Positions 30,095 to 40,388 of a DNA stretch of 64,000 bases are shown piece after piece. The stretch comes from Litoreibacter ascidiaceicola (GTDB lineage: Bacteria; Pseudomonadota; Alphaproteobacteria; Rhodobacterales; Rhodobacteraceae), in contig NZ_FQUV01000006.1 of NCBI RefSeq assembly GCF_900129235.1, forward strand, positions 124,001-188,000, read 5' to 3'. The first letter of the stretch is position 1; every line of letters begins with the position of its first letter. The notes under the pieces were generated by a model, which searched no databases, was not told the origin of the DNA, and was given only the letters and a program-made list of their open reading frames with translations. The position numbers and the translations under genes were made by a program.

Positions 30095-30130
30095 AAAAAA
30101 GGCCCCGTGCATTTCTGCGCGGAGCCTTTT
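30095..30130. terminator. Bidirectional intrinsic terminator
   Basis: A hairpin with arms AAAAGGCcCCG and cGGaGCCTTTT and a short loop, flanked by A-rich sequence on the left and T-rich on the right, lies between the convergent LTD-Hint and infB genes. It can terminate both. Confidence 0.75.
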
Positions 30131-30150
30131 CGAATTTATGAACTGCGAGC

Positions 30151-32646
30151 TTATTCTAGCGAACGCTCAACTTCTTCACGCGTGAAGATTTCGATAACGT
30201 CCTGTGGGCGAATATCGTCATAAGCTTCAAACGCCATGCCGCATTCCTGGCCCGACTGAACTTCAGGCACTTCGTCTTTGAAGCGCTTGAGGGTCTTCAG
30301 CGTGCCTTCGTGGATCACGACGTTGTCGCGTAGCAGTCGAACACCGGCGGAGCGGCGAGCCACACCCTCGGTAACGATACACCCTGCAACTTTGCCAACA
30401 CCGGTGACCTTGAAGACTTCCTTGATCTCGGCGTAACCGATGAAAGTTTCTTTGACTTCGGCGGACAAAAGCCCGGATGCGGCTTGCTTTACATCGTCCA
30501 CAAGGTCGTAGATGACCGAGTAGTAGCGAATTTCGACACCCTTCTGATTGGCGGTGTTCCGCGCGGACGCATTGGCCCGCACGTTGAAGCCAAACACGGG
30601 CGCACCGGAGGCTTCCGCCAGACCGATGTCGCTTTCTGTGATGGCACCTACACCGGAGTGAAGAACGCGAACGCGCACCTCGTCGTTACCGATTTTCTCC
30701 ATCGCTTGAACGATTGCCTCTGCAGAACCTTGCACGTCGGCTTTCACCAGAATTGGCATCTCGGTCAGGTTTTCGTCGTCCTTGGCTTTGGCCATCAGCT
30801 GCTCAAGGGTCGTTGCGGCACCAGCGGTGGCGCGTTTGTCCTTGGCGGCTTTCTCGCGGTATTCTGCGATTTCACGGGCCTGCGCTTCGGTATCAACGAC
30901 GTTCAGAACGTCGCCGGCTTCGGGTGTGCCGTTCAGGCCTAGAACCTCTACGGGAACCGAAGGACCGGCTTCCTTGATGCGATCGCCTTGGTCGTTGATC
31001 AGCGCCCGGACTTTACCGTACTGCTCGCCCACAACGAAAATGTCGCCTTGGCGCAACGTGCCGTTTTGAACCAGCACGGTGGCGACAGGGCCGCGACCCA
31101 CGTCAAGCTGCGCCTCGATCACAGCGCCAGAAGCGGCGCGATCAGGGTTGGCTTTCAATTCCAGGATCTCCGACTGAAGCGCGATGGCTTCAAGCAAGGT
31201 ATCAAGGCCTTGCCCGGTGGTTGCAGAGACTTCGACGTCTTGGACGTCGCCGGACATTTTCTCAACGATCACTTCGTGCTGAAGCAGGTCGGTGCGAACT
31301 TTGTCAGGGTTGGCATCGTGCTTGTCGACTTTGTTGATCGCTACGATCATCGGAACGCCAGCCGCTTTCGCGTGGTGGATCGCCTCGATGGTTTGCGGCA
31401 TGACTGCGTCATCAGCAGCGACAACCAGCACAACAATGTCCGTTACCTGAGCACCACGAGCACGCATCGACGTAAACGCCGCGTGACCCGGTGTATCAAG
31501 GAACGTAAGCTTCGTGCCATCTTGGTCGACTTGGTAAGCGCCGATGTGCTGCGTGATGCCGCCAGCTTCGCCAGCGGTGACGCGAGCGTTGCGGATAGCG
31601 TCAAGCAGGGACGTTTTACCATGGTCAACGTGGCCCATAATCGTGATCACAGGCGCACGTGATTTAAGGTCTTTGTCGTCGTCAGCCACTTCCGTGATGA
31701 CATCTTCCACGTCAGAATCAGAAACGCGAACCACGTTGTGGCCAAATTCCTCAATGATCAATTCAGCCGTATCGGCGTCGATTGACTGGGTCTGAGTCGC
31801 CATGATGCCGTTGTTCATCAAGGCTTTCACAACGTCAGCGACGCGCTCTGCCATGCGATTGGCCAGCTCCGAAACTACGATGGCTTCTGGAAGCTTAACG
31901 TCACGAACAACCTTTTCGCGCTCAACAGATCCACCCATCGCCTTTTGACGTGCGCGCTCTTGTTTACGCTTCATCGCGGCCATGGATTTGTGACGGCCTT
32001 CGCCACCACGTAGGGCTTGGTTCAGCGTTAGCTTGCCGGAACGGCGCGCGTCATCGACACGGGCTTTGCCACCTTTGCTTTCGCGATCGTCACGGTCACG
32101 ACGTACCGCAGGTGTCGGCGCTGCTTTGCCACCACCGCGTGGACCGGACGGAGACACAGCGGGCTCGCCCGGCGCGGCGGCCGCAGGGGCAGGTGCTTCT
32201 GCACGTGTTTTAGCTTCCTCGGCTTCGCGAATTTTGCGCGCTTCTTCATCGGCCTTGGCCTTGAGGGCGTCTTCGCGTTCTTTTTCTTCACGCTCTTTTT
32301 CTTCAGCCTCGGCGCGGCGGCGTTCGCGGCGCTCTTGCTGTTCGGCCTCTTCGGCGGCGCGGCGTTCGATGTCGGCTGCTTCTTGCTCTTTAGCAGCCTG
32401 AAGCGCCTTCATGCGGCGATCCATTTCTGCATCGGAAATACCAGCAGGACGTTTGGAAGGATCACCAACAGAGGGCGATCCTGTAATTGAAGGCTTAGCG
32501 CCACCGGGTTTAGGCACCACTACGCGCTTGCGCTTGGTTTCCACCACCACGTTCTTGGTGCGCCCGTGGCTGAAGCTTTGCTTCACGTTACCGGGACGTG
32601 CGCCACCTTTAAGGCCAAGGGGTTTTTTACCGTCACTATCGCTCAT
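30151..32646 (-). CDS. infB: Translation initiation factor IF-2
   Basis: GTPase that places initiator tRNA on the 30S subunit. The 831 residues comprise a basic N-terminus, a long Glu/Arg/Ala-rich coiled stretch (about 75-150), a Gly/Pro linker, the IF2 N2 domain, the G domain with G1 GHVDHGKT at 338-345, DTPGHAAF and NKVDK, then the C domains binding fMet-tRNA. The start overlaps ylxR by 4 bp. It is the last gene of rimP-nusA-ylxR-infB and is followed by an intrinsic terminator. Confidence 0.98.
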   Translation of the reverse strand: MSDSDGKKPLGLKGGARPGNVKQSFSHGRTKNVVVETKRKRVVVPKPGGAKPSITGSPSVGDPSKRPAGISDAEMDRRMKALQAAKEQEAADIERRAAEEAEQQERRERRRAEAEEKEREEKEREDALKAKADEEARKIREAEEAKTRAEAPAPAAAAPGEPAVSPSGPRGGGKAAPTPAVRRDRDDRESKGGKARVDDARRSGKLTLNQALRGGEGRHKSMAAMKRKQERARQKAMGGSVEREKVVRDVKLPEAIVVSELANRMAERVADVVKALMNNGIMATQTQSIDADTAELIIEEFGHNVVRVSDSDVEDVITEVADDDKDLKSRAPVITIMGHVDHGKTSLLDAIRNARVTAGEAGGITQHIGAYQVDQDGTKLTFLDTPGHAAFTSMRARGAQVTDIVVLVVAADDAVMPQTIEAIHHAKAAGVPMIVAINKVDKHDANPDKVRTDLLQHEVIVEKMSGDVQDVEVSATTGQGLDTLLEAIALQSEILELKANPDRAASGAVIEAQLDVGRGPVATVLVQNGTLRQGDIFVVGEQYGKVRALINDQGDRIKEAGPSVPVEVLGLNGTPEAGDVLNVVDTEAQAREIAEYREKAAKDKRATAGAATTLEQLMAKAKDDENLTEMPILVKADVQGSAEAIVQAMEKIGNDEVRVRVLHSGVGAITESDIGLAEASGAPVFGFNVRANASARNTANQKGVEIRYYSVIYDLVDDVKQAASGLLSAEVKETFIGYAEIKEVFKVTGVGKVAGCIVTEGVARRSAGVRLLRDNVVIHEGTLKTLKRFKDEVPEVQSGQECGMAFEAYDDIRPQDVIEIFTREEVERSLE

Positions 32647-33278
32647 GCGTCGTCTTTTCCTTTCGGGCGGGATTTCTTTCCGCCGCTATGTCCGCGGACA
32701 CCTTTCAGCCTGATGCCCTCAGCTTTTATCTGTCTGCTGAGTCCACCTGCCGTTAAGGCGCCATGTATCACACTTTCCCGACCGAAAGCCAAACCCAATT
32801 CCTGAGAGGTCAAACAGCCAATAAATACGTCTTTTCCGGGCGGCGAATGGAGCTTTGATTTGCCCCGTTCGGACCCGTCACTTGCCTGCACCAACAGCGT
32901 CGCACGCTCGTTCTCCAGCAGGCTTTTTACCTTCTCGTAACCGGTGACTGCCTGCCCCGCCTTACGCGCGAGCGAGATCAGATCAACCAGTCTGCGTGCC
33001 AGCAGTTTGTCGGTCTGTTCGAACAGACCATCCGGCACAGTTACCTGCTCCTTGGCGGAGCGCGAGAACGCCTTCGTTTTGATCGCCTTTTCCAAGGCGT
33101 CTTTGTCGGCGCTTACCCAGATGCCACGACCCGGCAACTTGTTACGCACGTCGGGTACGGCCTGACCTTCCGGTCCGACCACAAAACGGATCATCAACGC
33201 AGGATCGCGCAACTCTCCCGTAGCGATGCAGCGTCGCTCCGGGCCGTTTTGTTCTTTTTCCTGACCGCCGCGGCTCAT
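32643..33278 (-). CDS. YlxR RNA-binding protein fused to an L7Ae-like domain
   Basis: The N-terminal half (about residues 14-95) is a YlxR/DUF448 domain with [16 protein letters not shown] and GRGIWVSAD. The C-terminal half (about 105-200) resembles the L7Ae/YlxQ ribosomal-protein-like fold ([29 protein letters not shown]). In Bacillus these are two genes (ylxR, ylxQ) in the nusA-infB operon; alphaproteobacteria usually have the fusion. The tail is Lys/Gly-rich. It is 23 bp after nusA and overlaps infB by 4 bp. A role in RNA binding is likely; the target is unknown. Confidence 0.93.
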   Translation of the reverse strand: MSRGGQEKEQNGPERRCIATGELRDPALMIRFVVGPEGQAVPDVRNKLPGRGIWVSADKDALEKAIKTKAFSRSAKEQVTVPDGLFEQTDKLLARRLVDLISLARKAGQAVTGYEKVKSLLENERATLLVQASDGSERGKSKLHSPPGKDVFIGCLTSQELGLAFGRESVIHGALTAGGLSRQIKAEGIRLKGVRGHSGGKKSRPKGKDDA

Positions 33279-33301
33279 GCCGGGATCCCTGAGGCCTGAG
33301 A

Positions 33302-34924
33302 TCAGGCCTCAGCCTCCGCAGTTTCTTCTTCGGCGCCGTCTTCGGCTTCCTCCTCAGACACCAGATCGGCAGGATCGACCCAGCCAAGTTGGATACGGGC
33401 CGTCATGACCATGTTCTGAGCTTCTTCCAACGACACGTCGAAGGGCTCCAGAACACCGTCATCTTTCGACCGCTCGCCGTTAACAGTCGTCCAGCCACCG
33501 GCCAGTTCCCAGTCAGCGCAGGTTGCGAAATCCTCCAGCGTTTTAACATCGTCTTTCGCAAGTGCTTCCACCATTTGGGGTGTCAGACCTTCGAATTCAA
33601 TAAGGCTGTCCTGCGCGCCAAGTTCACGTGCGGTTTCCAAGGATTTCTTGGCAGCAGCTTCCAGATAGTCACGGGCGCGAGCCTGCAACTCGGACGCTGT
33701 GTCACCATCGACGCCGTCGATAACCAGCAGCTCGTCCACTTCGACGTAAGCCACTTCTTCCAGCGAGGTGAAGCCTTCGGAGACCAGCAGTTGTGCGAAG
33801 AATTCGTCGAGGTCCAGCGTTTCCATGAACAGCTTGGTGCGAACTTCGAACTCAGCCTGACGACGTGCGGATTCCTCTTCCTCGGTCATGATGTCGATGT
33901 CGAGGCCGGTCAACTGCGACGCAAGACGCACGTTCTGGCCGCGACGGCCAATCGCCAGCGACAGCTGCTCTTCGGGAACCACAACTTCGATACGTTCGGC
34001 TTCTTCGTCCAGAACCACTTTGGAGACTTCAGCGGGCTGAAGCGCGTTCACCAAGAAGGTCGGCTGGTCTTCATTCCACGGGATAATGTCGATCTTTTCG
34101 CCCTGAAGCTCGTTCACGACAGCTTGAACGCGGGAGCCGCGCATACCAACACAGGCACCAACGGGGTCGATGGAACTATCATGCGAAATGACAGCGATTT
34201 TGGCGCGCGAACCGGGGTCACGGGCAACCGCTTTGATCTCGATGATGCCATCATAGATTTCTGGCACTTCCATTTTGAACAGTTCGGCCATGAATTGCGG
34301 GTCGGTCCGCGACAGGAAGATTTGCGGACCGCGCACTTCGCGACGCACATCTTTGATGTAAACGCGGATGCGGTCGTTCGGGCGGTAGCTTTCGCGGCCG
34401 ATTTTTTCGTTGCGGCGCAGAATGGCTTCGCCACGGCCGATGTCGACGATGACGTTGCCGTATTCTTCGCGTTTGACCTGACCGTTGATGATCGTGCCGG
34501 CGCGATCCTTGAACTCTTCGTACTGACGGTCGCGTTCTGCTTCGCGCACCTTCTGCAATATAACCTGCTTGGCGGATTGCGCGGCGATGCGGCCCATTTC
34601 AACCGGCGGTACTTCGTCTACGATTGTGTCGCCGATTTTCGGGTCGTCCAGATAATCTTTGGCGTCCTCGACATTCAACTCGGCGCGGTCGTTCTCGATC
34701 TCGTCATCTGCCACAACCGTGCGTACACGGGTGAAAGTTGCTTTACCGGTCTTACGGTCGATGGAAACGCGGATGTCCAACTCTGCGCCATAGCGAGACT
34801 TGGCGGCGCGGGCGAGGGATTCTTCCATCGCTTCGACAACCAGTTCCGGGTCGATCATCTTCTCGCGGGCCACGGCTTCTGCGGTTTGCAGCAGCTCAAG
34901 TTGGTTGGCTGAAGTAATTGCCAT
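33302..34924 (-). CDS. nusA: Transcription termination/antitermination factor NusA
   Basis: RNA polymerase-associated factor controlling pausing, termination and antitermination. The 540 residues contain the N-terminal polymerase-binding domain (to about 130), an S1 domain ([16 protein letters not shown]), two KH domains (including [19 protein letters not shown] and [15 protein letters not shown]) and a C-terminal helix-hairpin-helix pair region ending in a very acidic tail. It overlaps rimP by one base (TAATG). It is a plausible regulator of its own attenuator-type leader. Confidence 0.98.
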   Translation of the reverse strand: MAITSANQLELLQTAEAVAREKMIDPELVVEAMEESLARAAKSRYGAELDIRVSIDRKTGKATFTRVRTVVADDEIENDRAELNVEDAKDYLDDPKIGDTIVDEVPPVEMGRIAAQSAKQVILQKVREAERDRQYEEFKDRAGTIINGQVKREEYGNVIVDIGRGEAILRRNEKIGRESYRPNDRIRVYIKDVRREVRGPQIFLSRTDPQFMAELFKMEVPEIYDGIIEIKAVARDPGSRAKIAVISHDSSIDPVGACVGMRGSRVQAVVNELQGEKIDIIPWNEDQPTFLVNALQPAEVSKVVLDEEAERIEVVVPEEQLSLAIGRRGQNVRLASQLTGLDIDIMTEEEESARRQAEFEVRTKLFMETLDLDEFFAQLLVSEGFTSLEEVAYVEVDELLVIDGVDGDTASELQARARDYLEAAAKKSLETARELGAQDSLIEFEGLTPQMVEALAKDDVKTLEDFATCADWELAGGWTTVNGERSKDDGVLEPFDVSLEEAQNMVMTARIQLGWVDPADLVSEEEAEDGAEEETAEAEA

Positions 34925-35499
34925 TAGTCGTCTCCTTCGCCATCGACGATCTGTTGAACTTCGTCGAATTGGGTTTCGTCAATTTCGCCCGCGTCTTTGC
35001 GGTTTTTAAGAACATCGCGGATCAGCTCGTCGGTCAGAACAAGCTTCGCATCAGTGAGCCATTCGAATTTCAGGCCGATTGTGCCCTCTTCGATGGTGAT
35101 CAGAACTTCATCACCCTCAACGCCAGCCAATTGCCCTTTAAAGCGGCGACGGCCGTCGATGAGTTCTTCGGTTTCAATCTTTGCCTCGTACCCGTCCCAC
35201 ATCTCGAAATCCTTCAAGCGGGTCAGGGGGCGGTCGATGCCGGGGCTCGACACCTCTAGGCTATATTCGCCAGAGATCGGATCTTCGACATCGAAAATCG
35301 CAGACAAGGCGGTAGAAATCTTAGCACAGTCATCGACTTCAATGCCGCCTTCGGGCTTCTCAGCCATAACTTGCACGATATCGGCTTTGCCTGTGAGCAG
35401 GCGCATCCGCACGAGTTCATAGCCCAGACCCTCAATAACGGGTTGGGCGATCTCGGCCAGACGGCGGTCGATGGCGGCTTTGGCAATCAGATCAGACAT
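34924..35499 (-). CDS. rimP: Ribosome maturation factor RimP
   Basis: Required for 30S subunit maturation. The open frame extends to 35889, but the real start is ATG 35499 ([11 protein letters not shown]) with TAAGGA upstream, giving 191 residues; the extension would read through the leader. Family features are [16 protein letters not shown], the [14 protein letters not shown] block and the SH3-like C-terminal half with [10 protein letters not shown]. First gene of the rimP-nusA-ylxR-infB operon, with a promoter and an attenuator-like leader. Confidence 0.96.
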   Translation of the reverse strand: MSDLIAKAAIDRRLAEIAQPVIEGLGYELVRMRLLTGKADIVQVMAEKPEGGIEVDDCAKISTALSAIFDVEDPISGEYSLEVSSPGIDRPLTRLKDFEMWDGYEAKIETEELIDGRRRFKGQLAGVEGDEVLITIEEGTIGLKFEWLTDAKLVLTDELIRDVLKNRKDAGEIDETQFDEVQQIVDGEGDD

Positions 35500-35516
35500 A
35501 GTTTCCTTAGAGGCAC

Positions 35517-35540
35517 AAAAAAACGGGCGCGCGGCCCGTT
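35517..35540 (-). terminator. Intrinsic terminator in the rimP leader (attenuator)
   Basis: On the minus strand AACGGGC, a five-base loop and GCCCGTT (35540-35534 and 35528-35522) are followed at once by a run of T (35523-35517), ending 17 bp before the rimP ATG. This is a textbook Rho-independent terminator placed inside the leader of the operon it precedes. Confidence 0.75.
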
Positions 35541-35556
35541 GATGTTTCCCGGTGGA

Positions 35557-35582
35557 GCGCTGGGGGTGGAGACCAGCGCGCC
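35557..35582 (-). promoter_or_regulatory. Upstream leader hairpin / possible antiterminator segment
   Basis: GCGCTGG and CCAGCGC (35579-35573 and 35563-35557, minus strand) form a stem with a nine-base loop. The overlapping segment GGCGCGC (35582-35576) can instead pair with GCGCGCC at 35532-35526 within the terminator, so the two structures could be mutually exclusive. Confidence 0.5.
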
Positions 35583-35594
35583 GCTGTTGAGGGG

Positions 35595-35623
35595 GATATA
35601 GGGGAAGGCGGGTGAGTCTGCAA
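35595..35623 (-). promoter_or_regulatory. Sigma-70-type promoter of the rimP operon
   Basis: On the minus strand TTGCAG (35623-35618) and TATATC (35600-35595) are spaced by exactly 17 bp. Transcription would begin near 35588, giving a leader of about 90 nt that holds both hairpins. Confidence 0.65.
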
Positions 35624-35724
35624 GTTTTGTTTCTGAGTATTCCGGCAAGGGCCGCAAACCTGTCCAAAATCTGCCCTATTCCGAAATTAACCATTGCTGC
35701 AGTCAATTCGGAAGGAGAACGAAA

Positions 35725-35868
35725 ATGGACTTTAGCAGCCTTGGCGTAGTCGCCACTGTTGGCGGCGGCGCATTTCTGTGCGGCGTGGCCGTCATGTATG
35801 TGGTGATGAACCGCACTTGGAAAAAACGGGATGCGGAGCGCTCTGAACGCGCTGCCACCGCAGCCTAA
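35725..35868 (+). CDS. Small single-pass membrane protein (47 residues)
   Basis: A 48-codon frame starting ATG 35725, preceded by AAGGAGAA and followed within 8 bp by a strong terminator. The product has one hydrophobic segment ([22 protein letters not shown], about residues 5-26, with two short breaks) and a charged C-terminus rich in Lys, Arg and Glu. I do not recognise a family. The good SD, the size-appropriate terminator and the TM-plus-charged-tail layout support a real gene. It is divergent from rimP and shares its upstream region. Confidence 0.7.
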   Translation: MDFSSLGVVATVGGGAFLCGVAVMYVVMNRTWKKRDAERSERAATAA

Positions 35869-35875
35869 CCAAAAA

Positions 35876-35906
35876 AAACGCCCCGCCAAATGGACGGGGC
35901 GTTTTT
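35876..35906. terminator. Bidirectional intrinsic terminator
   Basis: AAACGCCCCG and CGGGGCGTTT (35876-35885, 35895-35904) form a ten-base stem with a nine-base loop, flanked by A-run and T-run. It separates the small membrane protein from the convergent ABC operon. Confidence 0.9.
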
Positions 35907-35926
35907 CTAATTTTAGGTAGGGTCGC

Positions 35927-37471
35927 TTATGCGAACCACCAGCGCTCCATGAAGCGAGAGCTGTCCATCTGGAACACGTTACCCGTGGTGCCGGAATTGG
36001 TCAGCTTGGACGAGTGCGCGTCAACGTAGTTGGCATACATTGGAACTACGGTTCCGCCCTCTTTGGACATCAAGCTCTGCATTTCAGTATACTGCTCTCT
36101 ACGCTTAGCGCTATCGAGCTCTGCACGAGCCGCCAGAAGCAGTTCTTGGAAGCGTGCATTTTCCCAACCAGTGTCGTTCCAAGGGACACCAGCTTCATAC
36201 GCAGACGAGAACATCCAGTCCTCGGTTGCACGTCCAGACCAGTAGCAGGCGCACCAGGATTTCTTCAACCAAACGTTGGACCAGTAGCCATCATCAGGTT
36301 CCTGAACCACGTTGATGTTAATGCCACCCGACTTGGCGGAAGCCTGATACAATTGCGCCGCATCGACTGCACCCGGGAAGGCAGCGTTTGCCGCCGAGAG
36401 GTCTACGCTCAAACTGTCTAATCCAGCCTCTTTTAGGTAGAACTTGGATTTGTCTGGATCATAGGAGTTCTGCTCCAGATCAGCGGCGTAATACTGGTTT
36501 GCTGGGCCAATTGGGTGATCATTGGCAACTTGGCCGTGACCCTGCAAGATTTTATTGACCAACTCTTCACGGTTGATGCCGTGTTTTAGCGCCTTGCGCA
36601 CATTCATGTTGTCGAACGGCGCGTTGGCAGTCAGCATCGGGAACGTGAAGTGCTGGTTGCCAGTTACTTCCATGATGGTGACCATTGGGTTGGCCTTGAG
36701 TAGTGCTTCGGTCTTCACGTCCACACGGTTCACGGCGTCGACCTGACCGGTCATCAACGCGTTCATGCGGGCAGAGGAGTCGTTGATTGCGATGACCTCG
36801 ACCTCGTCAAAGTGACCGGCGTTATCGCCCTTGTAGTGGTTGGGGAAACGCTTGCCGACAAAGCGAACACCTGGGTCAAAAGTTTCGACCTGATACAATC
36901 CCGTACCGATGCCTTTTGCGATTGCTTCATCCACTTGGCCTGCGGGGAACATCAAGATGTGATAATCTGACAACAAGAATGGGAAGTCGGCATTGCCGGC
37001 TTCCAGAGTCATCTGGATTTCGTGATCGTTGATCTTCTTCATCTCGGTGATGGCAGAAATGATCGGCTTAGCAGCGGATTTCGCGCCTTCGGCGGTGTGC
37101 ATTCCCAGCGACTCGATCACATCGTCAGCGCCAAAGGCCTTGCCGTTATGGAAGGTTACGCCTTGGCGCAGTTTGAACGTCCAAGTTTTTGCGTCGGCGG
37201 AAGCCTCCCAGCTTTCGGCCAATTCACCCTTGAGTTGGCCATCAGCACCGATTTCGGTCAGGCAATCAAACACGGCGCCGTGGGCACACATGATCATATA
37301 GCTGTCAGAGTGGGTACGACCATCCCAGCTGTCAGAAGTGTTTGCGCCAGCGATGCCGAGGCGAAGTCTTCCACCCTTTTTGGCTTGTGCACGAAGCGGC
37401 AGGCCAGTGGCGGATAGAACGCCAGCAGCTACACCTGTCTTAAGCAGGCTACGTCTTGAAATTTGTGACAT
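35927..37471 (-). CDS. ABC transporter substrate-binding protein, peptide/nickel family (SBP_bac_5)
   Basis: Periplasmic binding protein of 514 residues. The N-terminus is a Tat signal ([15 protein letters not shown]). Family 5 features are [35 protein letters not shown] and [16 protein letters not shown]. Members bind peptides, nickel complexes or opines; which one is not readable here. It is the last gene of a four-gene operon (permease, permease, double ATPase, binding protein), 74 bp after the ATPase gene, and is followed by a shared terminator. Confidence 0.92.
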   Translation of the reverse strand: MSQISRRSLLKTGVAAGVLSATGLPLRAQAKKGGRLRLGIAGANTSDSWDGRTHSDSYMIMCAHGAVFDCLTEIGADGQLKGELAESWEASADAKTWTFKLRQGVTFHNGKAFGADDVIESLGMHTAEGAKSAAKPIISAITEMKKINDHEIQMTLEAGNADFPFLLSDYHILMFPAGQVDEAIAKGIGTGLYQVETFDPGVRFVGKRFPNHYKGDNAGHFDEVEVIAINDSSARMNALMTGQVDAVNRVDVKTEALLKANPMVTIMEVTGNQHFTFPMLTANAPFDNMNVRKALKHGINREELVNKILQGHGQVANDHPIGPANQYYAADLEQNSYDPDKSKFYLKEAGLDSLSVDLSAANAAFPGAVDAAQLYQASAKSGGININVVQEPDDGYWSNVWLKKSWCACYWSGRATEDWMFSSAYEAGVPWNDTGWENARFQELLLAARAELDSAKRREQYTEMQSLMSKEGGTVVPMYANYVDAHSSKLTNSGTTGNVFQMDSSRFMERWWFA

Positions 37472-37545
37472 GAGTGTCTCCCAGTTGGTTTAGTTAAAAG
37501 CGGTTTTTCCGCAATTATATCGGCCCCTCTACAGGGCGATTCGTT

Positions 37546-39192
37546 TTACATCTTATCAACAGCAGCGTCGCCGATGTTATCAACTCCGCGTTCCTGCAGA
37601 AGATTTGTCAGCCAGTCCGGGTCCATTTCAGGTACGGAGCTTAGCAAAAGGTCGGTATAGGCGTGGTGCGGCGGCTTGAACATTTCCTTCTTGGGGCCTT
37701 GCTCAACCACGTCGCCGTCTTTCATCACCACGACTTCATCAGCGATGGAGCGGACGGTGGCCAAATCGTGTGTAATGAACATGTAGCTCAAGCCCAACTC
37801 GTCTTGCAGCTTGGCAAGCAGTCGCAGAATTCCCTCGGCGACAAGTTGATCCAAAGCGGATGTCACTTCGTCACAGATGATAAATTGCGGTTCCGCGGCC
37901 AGTGCGCGCGCGATGCCGATACGTTGCTTTTGGCCACCCGAAAGCTCTGACGGTAGGCGATTGAAATACTCTGTCGGCTCCAGCTCGATCTCGGCCAGCA
38001 ACTCCTCGACACGCTTGCGCTTTTCGCGGCCTTTAAGGCCCATGTAGAACTCGACCGGTCGCCCGATCGTCTCACCAATGCTTTTGCGCGGATTGAGGGC
38101 GGTATCAGCCATTTGATAGATCATCTGCGCTTGGCGCAGCTGGCTTTTGTCGCGCTGCTTGTAGCTTAATGGAAGTTGTTGGCCGTCAAACTCAATATGG
38201 CCAATGCGAGGAGGAAGTAGCCCTGTGATGCAGCGCGCCGCGGTTGATTTGCCAGAGCCGGATTCACCGACAACAGCCACAGTCCGACCTGCGTGAATAT
38301 CAAAACTTACATCATGCAGCACGTCGACGGTGCCATAGGCTGCGGTTACGTTGCGGACGCTGACGACAGGTGTGGCATTCACGTTGATTGCCGGCTTTGC
38401 GGGGCGCTCAAAGCTGCGGACCGCCCAAAGCGACTTGGTATAATCCTCTGTCGGCGCGGTAAGCATGGTGCGCGTGTCAGCTTCTTCGACTTCGTCACCT
38501 TTGAGCAGAACTTTGATCCTATCCGCCATCTGCGCGACCACAGCCAAATCATGCGTGATGTAGATCGCGGCCGTGTCGAACTGCTCGACGATGTCGCGGA
38601 TCGAGGCGAGAACCTCGATTTGGGTTGTCACGTCTAGGGCCGTTGTCGGTTCGTCAAAGATAATCAGATCAGGACGACACGCCATCGCCATTGCTGTCAT
38701 TGCCCGCTGAAGTTGTCCACCAGACACCTGATGCGGATAGCGGAAGCCGATTTCTTCGGGGCTTGGCAGGCGCAGGCGGCGGTAAAGCTCGATACCATCA
38801 ATTTCGCTTTCGGCACGGCTGGAGACGCCATGCTGAACAGGACCTTCAGTGTGCTGGTCGATCAGCTTATGAGCCGGGTTGAAGCTGGCGGCGGCAGATT
38901 GCGCGACATAGGCAATCCGTTTGCCAAGCAGCGAACGTTTTACCGAAGCGGATGCCTTTACCAGATCAACGCCGTCAAACTCGACCGAGCCTTCACTGAT
39001 CCGTACGCCATCGCGTGTGTAGCCCATTGCAGCAAGCCCGACCGTGGACTTACCGGCACCGGACTCGCCGATCATGCCCAGCACTTCGCCCTTTTTCAGA
39101 TCAACGTCGATACCGTTGATAATCGGGTTCCATGTCTCGTCAGAGCGACCTTCGATCTTCAGGCCACGAATTTTTAGCAGCAGATCGCTCAT
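37546..39192 (-). CDS. Fused double ATPase of a peptide-type ABC importer
   Basis: A 548-residue protein containing two complete ATP-binding cassettes in tandem, corresponding to DppD/OppD and DppF/OppF. The first has Walker A GESGAGKST at 42-50 and signature VSGGQLQRA; the second, from about residue 280, has GESGSGKST and LSGGQKQRIGIARAL. Each has its Walker B (LIIFDEPTTALD; FIICDEVTSALD). It overlaps the permease gene by 4 bp. One polypeptide thus supplies both motor domains. Confidence 0.94.
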   Translation of the reverse strand: MSDLLLKIRGLKIEGRSDETWNPIINGIDVDLKKGEVLGMIGESGAGKSTVGLAAMGYTRDGVRISEGSVEFDGVDLVKASASVKRSLLGKRIAYVAQSAAASFNPAHKLIDQHTEGPVQHGVSSRAESEIDGIELYRRLRLPSPEEIGFRYPHQVSGGQLQRAMTAMAMACRPDLIIFDEPTTALDVTTQIEVLASIRDIVEQFDTAAIYITHDLAVVAQMADRIKVLLKGDEVEEADTRTMLTAPTEDYTKSLWAVRSFERPAKPAINVNATPVVSVRNVTAAYGTVDVLHDVSFDIHAGRTVAVVGESGSGKSTAARCITGLLPPRIGHIEFDGQQLPLSYKQRDKSQLRQAQMIYQMADTALNPRKSIGETIGRPVEFYMGLKGREKRKRVEELLAEIELEPTEYFNRLPSELSGGQKQRIGIARALAAEPQFIICDEVTSALDQLVAEGILRLLAKLQDELGLSYMFITHDLATVRSIADEVVVMKDGDVVEQGPKKEMFKPPHHAYTDLLLSSVPEMDPDWLTNLLQERGVDNIGDAAVDKM

Positions 39193-40388
39193 TCTTTTAG
39201 CCCCGATGATTTATGAAGCATCCAGTCGACCACAAAGTTTACAGCGACTGTTAGCAGGGCGATAGCGCCAGCCGCCAACAAGGGCGTAACGGCGGCATTC
39301 GGCGCGAACGACGCGTAGTTGATGAACGGTGACAGGTCACGCACCATGGTGCCCCAGTCGGCCTTAGGTGGTTGAATGCCGACACCAAGGAAGCTGAGGG
39401 ACGCAATTGTGAGGAACACAAAGCAAAAGCGTAATCCGAACTCGGCGAGCAGCGGTGCCAAGGCATTTGGCAGAATCTCGCGGAAAATCAGGTAGCCCAT
39501 TCCTTCGCCGCGGAGTTTCGCGGCTTCGATATAGTCCATGACGACGATGCTTTGCCCGACCGCGCGCGACAGTCGAAAGACACGCGTGCTATCGATCACG
39601 GCAATGATGAAGATCATGTAGATGGTGACCAGCCAAGCCTCGCTGCCCGCCCAAGCGGTGGCGATTGTCATCAGCAACAGCGAAAAGATCAGGGACGGAA
39701 TTGCCATAAGTGCATCGACCATCCGAGAGAGCAATTGGTCCAGCCAGCCGCCTAACACCGCAGCAAGAAAGCCCAAGGTGCCGCCCAGAATAAAGGCTAG
39801 ACAGGTGGTAATGAAGGCGATGCCGACCGTGTTCTGCGCGCCGTAAATAAGCCGGCTGAGAATATCCCGACCAATCTGATCGGTGCCAAGCGGATACTCC
39901 GGATTGCCACCAATTGCCGGATCGCCACCAGCGACGACATTCGCCGCACCTAGAATTTCTTCTTGGCCGTAAGGGGCGATGAGGCCAGCGAAGATCGACA
40001 CGATTGCATAGACAATGATGATCATCACGCCAAAGGCAGCGGTGAGCGGCATGGAGCGGAACAGCTTTTTGCTATTCTCTGACCCGACGTTGCGAAACAC
40101 TGTGCGAAAGACCCAGGCCGCCGCCGCAAAGCCAAGCAATCCGATGATAGCCCAGCGAAAGAAGATCACGCCTGCTGACGGAATTCCGTCAACGGCTTTG
40201 GGCTGGAAAAAGTACCAAATGCTGAGCAGTAGCGCCGCTGCTGCGAACACATAGCCGAATGCGACGCTCAGCGGCATGTCGCGGAAGTAGGGCTTGTTGT
40301 CCGTTGCTTTTTGCGTGGCAAACCGGAAAACCCAAGCGATCGCAAGAATGACGAGAAGCCCGCCAAGGATCCAAACAAGTGCGTTCAT
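39189..40388 (-). CDS. ABC transporter permease (DppC type) with extra N-terminal helices
   Basis: Inner-membrane permease of 399 residues. The canonical DppC/OppC core with the EAA loop (AAKLRGEGMGYLIFREILPNALAPLL) occupies about residues 110-399 and has GTDQIGRDILSRLIYG. The first 110 residues hold three additional hydrophobic helices, which makes the protein about 100 residues longer than usual. The start overlaps the upstream permease by 4 bp. Confidence 0.92.
   Translation of the reverse strand: MNALVWILGGLLVILAIAWVFRFATQKATDNKPYFRDMPLSVAFGYVFAAAALLLSIWYFFQPKAVDGIPSAGVIFFRWAIIGLLGFAAAAWVFRTVFRNVGSENSKKLFRSMPLTAAFGVMIIIVYAIVSIFAGLIAPYGQEEILGAANVVAGGDPAIGGNPEYPLGTDQIGRDILSRLIYGAQNTVGIAFITTCLAFILGGTLGFLAAVLGGWLDQLLSRMVDALMAIPSLIFSLLLMTIATAWAGSEAWLVTIYMIFIIAVIDSTRVFRLSRAVGQSIVVMDYIEAAKLRGEGMGYLIFREILPNALAPLLAEFGLRFCFVFLTIASLSFLGVGIQPPKADWGTMVRDLSPFINYASFAPNAAVTPLLAAGAIALLTVAVNFVVDWMLHKSSGLKE

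Noticed and set aside
33389-34912. 507-codon open frame on the plus strand opposite nusA
   Set aside because: It is an antisense shadow of a strongly conserved gene; the translation has no recognisable domain and no SD. Codon bias of GC-rich genes produces such frames.
35500-35889. N-terminal extension of rimP to 35889
   Set aside because: It would cover a promoter, the leader hairpins and the small opposite-strand gene; the internal ATG with SD matches RimP.
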